Source: JAHCHG01 sp041394845
GTDB lineage: Bacteria > Acidobacteriota > Blastocatellia > Pyrinomonadales > Pyrinomonadaceae
Assembly: GCA_041394845.1 (NCBI GenBank)
Contig: JAWKHL010000005.1
Span: 310,001 to 374,000, forward strand
Reading direction: 5' to 3'
Length of the DNA: 64,000 nt
The position numbers were made by a program, and so were the translations under genes. This document shows positions 17,143-24,989 of the stretch, in pieces. The first letter of the stretch is position 1; the number at the start of each line of letters is the position of its first letter. A model generated the notes under the pieces. That model saw only the letters and a list, made by a program, of their open reading frames with translations, was not told the DNA's origin and did no database searches.

Positions 17143-17673
17143 ATGGACAAAACTTATCAGACCGATTTGCGCCGGACGTTTTTGTTTCAGGGATTGCCCG
17201 AACCCCTGACCCCGGCCAGCGCCCATCTGCAGATTTTTGACAATTACATCGAGAACACGAGGCTCCGGCTCCGTTCGATCCGCGTGCCGGAGGAAAATAA
17301 ATGGACCCGGGTTCTGCAACAGAGATTCCCGGCATTAAATAACGATCTGTCGCACTGGAAAATGGCGGAGATCCATCTTGACGAAACCGAACATCTGACG
17401 TTGGAGAAATTCGAGGGCCGGGAGATCCGCAAAAACCGTTATTTTTTCGAATGGTCGGGAAGGCAATTGGAACTCGATGTTTTCTTGGGAAGACTCTGGG
17501 GGTTGAACCTGATGACGGTTCATTTTGAGACCGGAAAGGAACTGATCGATTTTCTGCCCCCGGATTTTGTTATTTGCGAGGTGACGGACGATAAATTTTT
17601 CACCGGCGAGATCCTGGTCGAAAAGACTTTTGACGAGGTGAGGAGGGAATTTCAAAAGATCAGTCAAGGTTAA
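17143..17673 (+). CDS. CYTH-domain protein
   Basis: A 176-residue protein that looks like a CYTH (triphosphate tunnel) domain: QIFDNYIENTRLRLRSI in the first third, then alternating charged strands (HLTLEKFEGREIRKNRYFFEW) and the late LDVFLGRLWGLNLMTVHFE segment. Typical members hydrolyse triphosphates or are adenylate cyclases. The N-terminal ExExK motif is replaced (TDLRRTFLF), so activity is doubtful. I start at ATG 17143. The frame is open to an upstream ATG at 17086, which would overlap the divergent gene's promoter region. A strong terminator follows. Confidence 0.7.
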   Translation: MDKTYQTDLRRTFLFQGLPEPLTPASAHLQIFDNYIENTRLRLRSIRVPEENKWTRVLQQRFPALNNDLSHWKMAEIHLDETEHLTLEKFEGREIRKNRYFFEWSGRQLELDVFLGRLWGLNLMTVHFETGKELIDFLPPDFVICEVTDDKFFTGEILVEKTFDEVRREFQKISQG

Positions 17674-17702
17674 AAAAAGCCCGGTTTGATCCGGGCTTTT
17701 TT
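17672..17702. terminator. Bidirectional rho-independent terminator
   Basis: A-run, GCCCGG, loop TTTGAT, CCGGGC, T-run. It lies between the convergent CYTH and lytic transglycosylase genes and can serve both. Confidence 0.9.
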
Positions 17703-17721
17703 CTTTGGAAAGGTTTTTCAA

Positions 17722-19014
17722 TTATTTGACGCGCTTTGTTATCGGAACGTGTTGATCAAGCGATTCGTTGATCTCCAGATAGATCTGGGTTTCGCGCGGG
17801 ATGAGGTTCGTCCAGTTGGCTCCGCCCCGGCGAATATATCCGGGAAGGCGGGCCGGATTCGAATTGTAACCCGCCGACATCAGTTGCTGGGGCGTTGCGA
17901 TCCCATCCCGAAGGGCTTCGAAGATCGTGCTATTTCCGATCAGATCGTTCCAGGTCATCTGCATGTACAAAAGCATCGCCTGAGAAGCGTTGACGTGGTT
18001 GCGCATTCCTTCGACGAAATCCGGCATCAGTCCGACCTGCGGGTAACGCGAGCGGATCATCCGGTAGGTGGATGGAATCATCTGCACCATTCCGCCGGCT
18101 CCGGCGCTGGAAACCGAGTATTTGTAGGTCTCGCCCTCGTTGAGCGCAAACAGGGCGAAAATGTCGTTGTAGATCGTCGGATGGTATTCATTGCGAAAAC
18201 GCCAGTGATCGACGTGTTCGACGACCGCCAGCCGCTCGGCCATGTCGGTCACCTGCGGCGTGATAAAAATTCCTTTCTTGCGCAGATTATCCCGGGCGAT
18301 GTCGATCGTGTTGCGAACATAAAGTTTGCCGGCGTTGACGACTTCCGGGGTAACCAGACCGGGATGAGAAGAGATGTAAAAGGCGATATTCTGCAAAACC
18401 CCGCCTTTTTCGCGCGGGTACTGAACCAACAGCGGAAGATAGGGAACGTTTTTCGGCCCGAGGATCGTCACCGGCGTATTAACGCCGTTTCCGCGAATGG
18501 TGTGAACCGTGATCATCTTCCCTTTGGAAGAAATCGTCGAAGTGTCGGCTCCGCGTTTGAGGAAGCTTTCCTTGGTCATTACGACGTAATCGAGTTCCTT
18601 AGTTTCCCAGTCGTAAAACGCCAGCCGGATGACATCCGTCAGCAAAAAAGAATCGGTAATGGCGGTCGGGATCGGGCGACCCTGCATTTCTCTTTTGGCC
18701 TCCGCGATTTTTCTTTTGATCTGCCCGTAGCTTAGCCGATAGGATCGGTTCGATCTGGGAGCGGGACTTTCCGCCTCGTCCCTTTCTTCCGGTTCTTCCA
18801 CCCGATAGGGCGTCGGTTTGGGCGTCGGGGTCGATTTCGGCAAGTTGTCGGTGATGACCAAAACCTTGCGGGGCGTCGGAGTCGGTTCGGGAGCGATGGT
18901 TTCGCCGACCACTCTCGGGCGGGCCGGCGCCTCGGAATTTCCGGGCTCCTGAGCCAAAATGGACATCGAACAAAAGACAGCAAAGATTAATCCGGTCAAA
19001 ATTTTTTGGTTCAT
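17722..19014 (-). CDS. Exported lytic transglycosylase (SLT domain)
   Basis: A 430-residue exported protein: signal peptide (SMSILAQ), a Pro/Thr-rich linker (about residues 40-75), an unrecognised middle part with a LAFYDWETKELDYVVMTK segment, and a C-terminal soluble-lytic-transglycosylase domain. The SLT signature is FALFALNEGETYKYSVSSAGAGGMVQMIPSTY in its parts: a catalytic Glu in ALNEGE, then SSAGAGGMVQMIP. Further down come MLLYMQMTW and AGYNSNPARLPGYI. It should cleave peptidoglycan glycan strands in the periplasm. The order of key blocks is right and length is within the range of modular family members. Confidence 0.85.
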   Translation of the reverse strand: MNQKILTGLIFAVFCSMSILAQEPGNSEAPARPRVVGETIAPEPTPTPRKVLVITDNLPKSTPTPKPTPYRVEEPEERDEAESPAPRSNRSYRLSYGQIKRKIAEAKREMQGRPIPTAITDSFLLTDVIRLAFYDWETKELDYVVMTKESFLKRGADTSTISSKGKMITVHTIRGNGVNTPVTILGPKNVPYLPLLVQYPREKGGVLQNIAFYISSHPGLVTPEVVNAGKLYVRNTIDIARDNLRKKGIFITPQVTDMAERLAVVEHVDHWRFRNEYHPTIYNDIFALFALNEGETYKYSVSSAGAGGMVQMIPSTYRMIRSRYPQVGLMPDFVEGMRNHVNASQAMLLYMQMTWNDLIGNSTIFEALRDGIATPQQLMSAGYNSNPARLPGYIRRGGANWTNLIPRETQIYLEINESLDQHVPITKRVK

Positions 19015-19290
19015 AGTAGCGTCAGAAAAATGGTTCAGAGTTAATTGCGGGAGTCTTTATTAGTTTAGCGGAACTCTTAATGAACGTACAGTTTCTGAAA
19101 AACCGTACATATAAAGATTCGCTTATTTACCAAAAGGTTGTCAAATCGAAAAGAGAAAAATTATGGCACCTACAAAAATTGCTTATGGTAAGGGTGGATT
19201 TGTTTAGTTTTCCGGTTTACTGTATAAATAAAATTTCTGTTAAACCCCCGGTATGAAATTTAACAAATTTATTGAAAAATCCAGGACAAT

Positions 19291-20637
19291 ATGAAAAGAC
19301 TTTTCGGAACGGACGGAATCCGCGGGAAGGCCGGTGTTTTCCCGCTCGATCAGGCGACGATCGCCGTCATCGGCCGGTCTTTGGCCGAACATTTGAGGGA
19401 AAAAACGGGCGAAAACCCAAGGTTTGTCATCGGACGCGACACCCGCGAATCCGGAAATTGGATCGAGGAGGCGTTTTGTTCCGGAGCCAATTCGGTCGGG
19501 GGCAGTTGTCAGACCGCCGGGGTGATCACGACTCCGGGGGTCGCTTTTTTAACCAGAACCGCCGGATTTGACGCCGGGATCGTGATCAGCGCTTCGCACA
19601 ACCCTTTTGAGGACAACGGGATAAAGATCTTCTCTCCAAGCGGTCGGAAGCTGAACGAAGAAACCGAAAGGTTGATCGAAAAGGACATTTTTGAGGGGGC
19701 CGGAGAAGGGGAAATCCCTTCGGCTGAAAAGCCGGATTCGGCGTCCGTTTCCGATTTTCAAAAGTCATATCTTGATTATCTGTCGGGGGAGTTCAAGGGA
19801 CTTTCATTGAAAAATTTCAAAATGGTGATGGATTGCGCCAACGGGGCATCCTCGGAACTCGCCCCGCGTTTGTTCCGCCGGTTCGACGCTGAAACGGTGG
19901 TCATCAACAACCGGCCCGACGGCCGCAACATAAACCACAACTGCGGATCGCTTCATCTGGAAAGCCTCCAGCAAAAAGTGCTTGAGGAAAAGGCCGATTT
20001 CGGGGTCGCTTTTGACGGCGATGCCGACCGCTCATTGTTTGTCGACGAGAGAGGGCGGATCGTCGACGGCGATGCGGTTCTCTGGGTAATGGCCCGCCAT
20101 CTGAAGGCTCTTGGCCAGCTCAAAAATAATACGATCATCGCCACCGTGATGAGCAATCTTGGCTTGGAAGTGGCCCTAAAATCCGCAGACGTTACGCTTT
20201 TACGAACTCAGGTGGGCGACAAATACGTTTTGGAAGAACTGCTCAGGACCAATTCCTCGGTCGGCGGAGAACAATCGGGGCACATCATTTTCCCGGATAA
20301 AAGCCTGGTCGGGGACGGAATGTTTACGGCCTTGTATCTGTTGGAGGCGCTTCGGTCGGCCGAAAAAAAACTTTCCGAGATGACGGCGGGCTTTATGCAG
20401 TTTCCGCAGATCCTGGTCAATATCAAGGTCAGGGAGAAGATCCCGTTCGGCGAAGTGCCGAAAATAGACGAATCGGCCCGGCGGATCGAGGCCGAACTCG
20501 GCGATCGGGGCCGACTTTTGCTCCGCTATTCGGGAACGGAGAATCTGGCCCGGGTGATGATCGAAGGCGAAAATCAGAGGGAAATAGAAGATCAGGCGGG
20601 ACGTCTGGCCGGGGTTATCGAGGAGAGTCTGGGTTGA
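19291..20637 (+). CDS. glmM: Phosphoglucosamine mutase GlmM
   Basis: Converts glucosamine-6-phosphate to glucosamine-1-phosphate for UDP-GlcNAc, feeding peptidoglycan and LPS. Starts MKRLFGTDGIRG. Catalytic phosphoserine is Ser-102 in SASHNPFEDNGIK, the metal loop is FDGDADRSLF, the sugar loop GGEQSGHI, and the phosphate loop RYSGTENLARVMIEG. Length (448 aa) is typical. A short 3-nt gap to the next gene suggests co-transcription with the ABM-type protein. About 275 nt without a gene lie upstream and may hold the promoter. Confidence 0.96.
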   Translation: MKRLFGTDGIRGKAGVFPLDQATIAVIGRSLAEHLREKTGENPRFVIGRDTRESGNWIEEAFCSGANSVGGSCQTAGVITTPGVAFLTRTAGFDAGIVISASHNPFEDNGIKIFSPSGRKLNEETERLIEKDIFEGAGEGEIPSAEKPDSASVSDFQKSYLDYLSGEFKGLSLKNFKMVMDCANGASSELAPRLFRRFDAETVVINNRPDGRNINHNCGSLHLESLQQKVLEEKADFGVAFDGDADRSLFVDERGRIVDGDAVLWVMARHLKALGQLKNNTIIATVMSNLGLEVALKSADVTLLRTQVGDKYVLEELLRTNSSVGGEQSGHIIFPDKSLVGDGMFTALYLLEALRSAEKKLSEMTAGFMQFPQILVNIKVREKIPFGEVPKIDESARRIEAELGDRGRLLLRYSGTENLARVMIEGENQREIEDQAGRLAGVIEESLG

Positions 20638-20640
20638 CCT

Positions 20641-20955
20641 ATGTTTGTTGTGCTTTATCGCTGGCGGGTGAAAAAAGGTCTGGAGGAGGAGTTTTCGGCC
20701 GCCTGGGATGAGATCACGGCTTATCTCTTCGATAACTACGATTCGCTCGGTTCTCGTCTGCATCGCGGAAATGACGGGATCTTCTACGCATATGCTCAGT
20801 GGAGATCGGCCGAACAGAGAGAAAACGCCTTTGCCGAAAGGCCGGAGTTGGAGGCTTCGGAAAAAATGAAAAGGGCGATCGAAGAATCTTTTCCCGAGGT
20901 GATTCTGGAAATCATCGCCGATCGTTTGGTCCCGGTTTCCGGACCGAAAATTTGA
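20641..20955 (+). CDS. Antibiotic-biosynthesis-monooxygenase-like (ABM) protein
   Basis: A 104-residue dimeric alpha/beta-barrel protein. It opens MFVVLYRWRVKKGLEEEFSAAW, the usual first strand and helix of ABM proteins, followed by a strand pair (FYAYAQWRSAEQRENAF). Such proteins act on quinones or aromatic compounds, or lack a known activity. It lies 3 nt after glmM. Confidence 0.75.
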   Translation: MFVVLYRWRVKKGLEEEFSAAWDEITAYLFDNYDSLGSRLHRGNDGIFYAYAQWRSAEQRENAFAERPELEASEKMKRAIEESFPEVILEIIADRLVPVSGPKI

Positions 20956-20976
20956 ATTATTTGTTTTGATCCCCGC

Positions 20977-21006
20977 TTGCAATTCCAAAGTCATAACAGG
21001 TATAGT
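20977..21006 (+). promoter_or_regulatory. Candidate sigma-70 promoter for the small RNA
   Basis: TTGCAA at 20977-20982 and TATAGT at 21001-21006, 18 bases apart. The predicted start, about 21012-21014, falls just before the first hairpin of the RNA below. Confidence 0.55.
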
Positions 21007-21012
21007 AAATAA

Positions 21013-21124
21013 ACCGAGACGGTAGGTGAATCCTCCGTCTCCAGTGGTTGCTGGGGTGAGGACAGTAACCGCGAATTGGCAGGTGCGGCACACTTCCACG
21101 TAGCTTCACCTGCCCCTCTTTTTT
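21013..21124 (+). ncRNA. Candidate free-standing small RNA (three hairpins)
   Basis: About 110 nt with three successive stem-loops and no open frame. H1 is GAGACGG/CCGTCTC (21016-21041). H2 is GGTTGCTG/CAGTAACC (21046-21070). H3 is GGCAGGTG/CACCTGCC (21078-21114), followed by CCTCTTTTTT, a terminator. A promoter-like pair lies directly upstream. Loops carry G/A-rich sequence (AGGTGAATCC; GGGTGAGGA). I compared it from memory with SRP RNA, 6S, tmRNA, THF, glycine and cobalamin elements and found no match. It could also be an attenuator leader of the gene at 21184. Confidence 0.6.
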
Positions 21125-21183
21125 AAACCGAAAAAAACGCTTTCCGTTTGGGCGTTCCGCCCCGACTAAGTTAATCTCAAACC

Positions 21184-22683
21184 ATGATAACGACCGAATT
21201 GCGTCTCAATCATCGGAAATACCATGGACAGATCGAAACCTTCCGGCTGGAAAAATATCTGGGCAAAAAACCGACCAGACCAATCGAAGAAATAGAGGAG
21301 ACCTTCGGCGATCTGTTTTCCGCTTCGACCATTGAAAGCCTCATCCGATCGATCGAGGGCGGTGAAGCGGGACAAAGTCAAACCGAACGAAAGAGTCGGC
21401 AAAATCTTTTACAACTCGCCCGTTTGGGATTTATCAAACGGGGGACCGGTGAGATTTCGGCGGAGATCGAAAAATACCGGAATTCGGTCCGCGTCAGATT
21501 CGGGGAAGAGACGCTGACCTTCGAGGAGGTGCCCGCCCGAATCATGAGCGAAACCGATCCGGCGGTCCGGAGGGAGATTTTCGAACGTTCGGTCGGGGAT
21601 CTGTACGGTTGCGCCGATCTTGTCTACGAAAGAATTTCGCAAACCAATCGTTTGGCGAAAAAACTGGGTTTTGCTGATTTGGCGGATTTGTTTTCGGAAA
21701 TAACCGGATTGGATCTTCGGGCGCTGGCCAAAAAATGTGAGGATTTTTTGGCGGATTCGGCGGAGGATTATTTTCGTTTTCTTTCCGCCATAAAACCGGA
21801 CTCTCCTTTGGGGGCGGAAGGTTCGGGCTTTTCCGAATATTATTACCTGAGCCACAAGATCGAGAGGAAAAAGATCTTTCCGGGGAACCGTTTGGCTTTT
21901 TTTTACGAGCATCTGTTGGAGAATTTCGGCTTCAGTTCGGGAAAGATACCACGAATAATATTTAAAAGAATGGAGGCCGAAAAAAGCACCCGGGTTTTCG
22001 CACCGCGGATTCCGGAAGAGGTTTTTCTGCTGGTTTCCCGCCGCGACGGGGCGGAGAATTATCTGGATTTTCTGGCCGGTTTCGGCCGGGCGCAAAAAAA
22101 TGTCTGGACCTCGCCCCGAATGTGCCGAAAATATCCGGAATTCGTCAATGGACCCGACGGGGTTTTGGGGTTGGCTTACGGTCATTTTTTCCAGCTTCTT
22201 TTGATCGACCGGGATTTTTGGCAAAAAAGTTTTTTCCCCCGGCAGAATAAGCCGAATCCCGCGTATCTGCGGGAAAACATTTTCCGTTTGTTTTTTCACC
22301 TTCGCCGGGCCGCGCTCCGGTTTTTGGCCGAACTTGAGTTTTACTCGGCGGGGAACCGCGATGTCGAGGGTTTGGAAGAAAAATTTTCCCAAAAATGCAC
22401 GGAAAATCTGGGGTTTGAATTTCTCAAAAAGCAAATGGCTTTTGAACTCACCACCGATTTTTCGGCGCAAAAAAAATTGCGGGCATTTCTGTTTGCGTGC
22501 GGATTGCGGGAATATCTTTTGGGCCGTCATGATTTTCACTGGTGGAAAAAGCGCGCGGCTTTTGAGGAATTGATCGACTTTTGGAATACGGGAGAAAGAT
22601 ACGGGGCGGAAGAAATGGCGAGTTTGATCGGGTTCGAATTGAGTTTTGACCTGGTGGCCGAAATCTTCGCCTTTCGGGGATGA
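21184..22683 (+). CDS. Catalytically inactivated M3-like peptidase
   Basis: A 499-residue helical protein with the fold signature of oligopeptidase family M3: EISAEIEKYRNSVRVRFGEETLTFEEV early, then LADLFSEITGLDLRALAKKCEDF, and a late GLAYGHFFQLLL block. Where active members have the zinc motif HEFGH, this one has AGFGR (residues 298-302), and the third-ligand Glu in the following helix is also missing. It should therefore not hydrolyse peptides by the usual mechanism, and it may bind peptides or act as a regulator. The open frame is intact and the codon pattern is like its neighbours. It sits 30 nt before aroB. Confidence 0.65.
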   Translation: MITTELRLNHRKYHGQIETFRLEKYLGKKPTRPIEEIEETFGDLFSASTIESLIRSIEGGEAGQSQTERKSRQNLLQLARLGFIKRGTGEISAEIEKYRNSVRVRFGEETLTFEEVPARIMSETDPAVRREIFERSVGDLYGCADLVYERISQTNRLAKKLGFADLADLFSEITGLDLRALAKKCEDFLADSAEDYFRFLSAIKPDSPLGAEGSGFSEYYYLSHKIERKKIFPGNRLAFFYEHLLENFGFSSGKIPRIIFKRMEAEKSTRVFAPRIPEEVFLLVSRRDGAENYLDFLAGFGRAQKNVWTSPRMCRKYPEFVNGPDGVLGLAYGHFFQLLLIDRDFWQKSFFPRQNKPNPAYLRENIFRLFFHLRRAALRFLAELEFYSAGNRDVEGLEEKFSQKCTENLGFEFLKKQMAFELTTDFSAQKKLRAFLFACGLREYLLGRHDFHWWKKRAAFEELIDFWNTGERYGAEEMASLIGFELSFDLVAEIFAFRG

Positions 22684-22713
22684 TTAGAGGATCGGGGAAG
22701 AGCGGGAAAAACT

Positions 22714-23886
22714 ATGAAAAAAGTGTCCGTTAAATTGAATGAAAGACCGCATCAATATCGGGTGACGGTGGGACATGATTTGCTCAAGGACTGCGGGGGC
22801 TGGGCGGAAAAAAGCCTGGGTCGAAAAGGCGGCAAGGTGGCGGTGATTTCCAACCCCAAAGTTTTCGGTTTGTACGGGAAAAAAGTGGAAAAAAGCCTGC
22901 GGGATAATGGTTTCGATGTGTTCGTCTGGTTGATGGGGGACGGAGAGCAATTCAAAAATCTTGGCTCGCTGGAAACGGCCCTCAGTTTTTTTAGCCGGAA
23001 CAAATTGACCCGGACCGATTCGGTTCTGGCGCTCGGCGGCGGGGTGGTCGGCGATCTGGCCGGGTTTGCGGCCTCGGTTTATTTGAGGGGAATCTCTTTT
23101 CTTCAGATTCCGACGACGCTTTTGGCCATGATCGATTCCTCGGTCGGCGGGAAAACGGCCGTCAACACCGAATTCGGAAAAAACCTGATTGGAACATTTT
23201 TTCAACCGGCCGGGGTTCTGGTTGATATAGGTGTTTTGGAAACGCTCGAACGGCGCGAACTTACGGCCGGCTTTTGCGAAGCGGTCAAACAAGGGGCCAT
23301 TTCCGGACCGAGGCTTTTCGATCAGACGGGCGAGTTTTTGGAAAATTATTCTCCGGAGCGGTTTGAAAATTTTTTTTCGGATGAAAAATTTCTTTCGAAA
23401 CTGGAAAAACTTTTGGCCGCTCAGATCGGTTTCAAGGCCGAAATAGTAATGCAGGACGAGCGGGAAGAGGCTTCAAGGATGGATGCTAAATCCAGAAAAA
23501 TCCTTAATTTCGGGCACACTCTGGCGCATGCTTTGGAAAAAGTTACCGAATATAAATACTTCAAACACGGCGAAGCCGTCGGATACGGAATAAGGTTTGC
23601 GGGGGAGTTGTCAAAAATACTTGAAATTTTTGACCAAAATAGATTAAAATTGTTGAACGATGTTGTAAGTCGAGCGGGAGTCCTTCCCGAAACAGACGAC
23701 ATCAAAATCGAAAAGGTTTTTCAGGCATTTTCATTTGACAAAAAAATCGTCAACGAATCCCTCCAATGGATCCTACTCAAAGACATTGGAGAACCTTTTA
23801 TCCGTAGGAACTCCGAGGTTCCGAAATCTGCTATTGAATTAGCACTAAAGAAGACATTACAAACGAAAACAGACTCTAACAATTAA
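22714..23886 (+). CDS. aroB: 3-dehydroquinate synthase AroB
   Basis: Second step of the shikimate pathway (DAHP to 3-dehydroquinate; NAD and metal dependent). Motifs: LALGGGVVGDLAGFAASVYLRG (NAD site), PTTLLAMIDSSVGGKT, GTFFQPAGVLVD, GFCEAVKQG, and the metal ligands in LNFGHTLAHALE and KHGEAVGYG. Length 390 aa is normal. It follows the M3-like gene by 30 nt, so both may share a transcript. Confidence 0.96.
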   Translation: MKKVSVKLNERPHQYRVTVGHDLLKDCGGWAEKSLGRKGGKVAVISNPKVFGLYGKKVEKSLRDNGFDVFVWLMGDGEQFKNLGSLETALSFFSRNKLTRTDSVLALGGGVVGDLAGFAASVYLRGISFLQIPTTLLAMIDSSVGGKTAVNTEFGKNLIGTFFQPAGVLVDIGVLETLERRELTAGFCEAVKQGAISGPRLFDQTGEFLENYSPERFENFFSDEKFLSKLEKLLAAQIGFKAEIVMQDEREEASRMDAKSRKILNFGHTLAHALEKVTEYKYFKHGEAVGYGIRFAGELSKILEIFDQNRLKLLNDVVSRAGVLPETDDIKIEKVFQAFSFDKKIVNESLQWILLKDIGEPFIRRNSEVPKSAIELALKKTLQTKTDSNN

Positions 23887-23911
23887 TAATTATTAGAGGA
23901 GCCTTTACTGT

Positions 23912-24322
23912 ATGAAAGAAGTATTAAACAAACGAAAATCCGAACGTGGCGGAGCCGGAATAAAATTATTGCTGGCCATGGTTTTGATAATATTGCTTGC
24001 CAATGCCGGGTATCATTACGTCCCGGTGGCCTATCAGGGAGCCAGTTTCAAGCAGGAAATGGAAGCTGCCGTTGTGCAGGGAACTCTCGTGCCGATGCCC
24101 AAAACTTCCCCGATGGATGCCGTGCGTTACAAATTGATGCAGGCGGCGAAAACCAGTTCCATTCCCGACAATGCTTTTATCGAAGTGAAACAGGTCGGGA
24201 ATATGATCCAGGGGCGGGTCTATTACACGAAAAACGTCGAAATTCTTCCTTTCGGCTTGTACAACTATAATTACACTTTTGATTATACCGCCGTACCAGC
24301 GGGATATATCGCCAAGAACTGA
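23912..24322 (+). CDS. Single-span membrane protein (DUF4845-like)
   Basis: A 136-residue protein with one N-terminal membrane helix (GIKLLLAMVLIILLANAGY) and a C-terminal globular part (PDNAFIEVKQVGNMIQGRVYYTKNV). The layout is like the small pilin-like or DUF4845 proteins often found as single genes. AGAGGAG precedes the start. Probably cotranscribed with aroB (25-nt gap). It ends in a strong terminator. Confidence 0.6.
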   Translation: MKEVLNKRKSERGGAGIKLLLAMVLIILLANAGYHYVPVAYQGASFKQEMEAAVVQGTLVPMPKTSPMDAVRYKLMQAAKTSSIPDNAFIEVKQVGNMIQGRVYYTKNVEILPFGLYNYNYTFDYTAVPAGYIAKN

Positions 24323-24346
24323 GGGGTAAAATTTTTAAGGGATTTG

Positions 24347-24377
24347 AAGAAAAGGCGGGTCTGACCCGCCTTTTTCT
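24347..24377. terminator. Bidirectional rho-independent terminator
   Basis: AAAAGGCGGGT, loop CTG, ACCCGCCTTTTT. It separates the convergent DUF4845-like and Rad52-type genes and overlaps the last bases of the latter. Confidence 0.88.
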
Positions 24378-24823
24378 TATTGATCGTAAAGATACAGACC
24401 CAAACCGAATTTGCTGGCCGCCCGGCGCAGGGCCATCGACTCGGCGTTTGAACTCGGGTCGCCGTAGGCGTCCAGATCCTCCGCTTCCTGACCGGTCGCT
24501 TCCCGGTAAACGATTCCCTCGGCGCAGGGAACCGAAAGCCGGACGGTGAGGATCAACTTTCCTCCAACCGAATCGATCGATCGGATCTCGTAATTCCAGC
24601 CGGCCGCATAATGATCCAAATACTTGATGGCATCGTGCCAGGCGATGTATTTGATCTCTTTACCCCCTTGTTTGCGCTTCCGCAGGTGCCTTTTAGCCAC
24701 CGGTTTGGACAAATCCCCGGTAATTTCTCTGATCGACCGCAATTGGGCGGGTCTGGTCAAATCCCCGGTCAGTTCATTTTCATCAATCAGTTCATCGTTG
24801 CTTTTCAATCCCGGCTCAGCCAT
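24377..24823 (-). CDS. Rad52-type single-strand annealing protein (DdrA/Sak-like)
   Basis: About 148 residues. The C-terminal half carries the Rad52/Rad22-family pattern: IKYIAWHDAIKYLDHYA, then strands (YEIRSIDSVGGKLILTVRL), then SSNAESMALRRAASKFGLGLYLYD, the typical closing helix of bacterial and phage annealing proteins such as DdrA and Sak. Such proteins bind ssDNA ends and anneal strands. The N-terminal 55 residues are charged, with two related 'ELTGDLTRP / EITGDLSKP' segments. I start at ATG 24823, 8 nt after AGGTGG; GTG 24835 and ATG 24826 are alternatives. No phage gene is nearby, so it looks like a chromosomal repair gene. Confidence 0.75.
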   Translation of the reverse strand: MAEPGLKSNDELIDENELTGDLTRPAQLRSIREITGDLSKPVAKRHLRKRKQGGKEIKYIAWHDAIKYLDHYAAGWNYEIRSIDSVGGKLILTVRLSVPCAEGIVYREATGQEAEDLDAYGDPSSNAESMALRRAASKFGLGLYLYDQ

Positions 24824-24989
24824 CATTCTTTCCACCTAAATAAAATTTATTTGTTGCACAGATGAAACAGTAGCACCAGATTTTTAATAAATCAAACCGG
24901 ATCGGAAATTTTTTCATTCGGGAAAAAAGAGAGGTTTATCGGTTATCCGGCTTCGGCGGTGATTGATGTTCATCGGTCGCCTCGAAAAT

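Noticed and set aside
17686..18735. 349-codon plus-strand frame opposite the lytic transglycosylase
   Set aside because: Shadow of a conserved SLT protein; it starts inside the terminator.
19163..19207. 14-codon ATG frame upstream of glmM
   Set aside because: Too short, weak SD; could be a leader peptide but nothing supports it.
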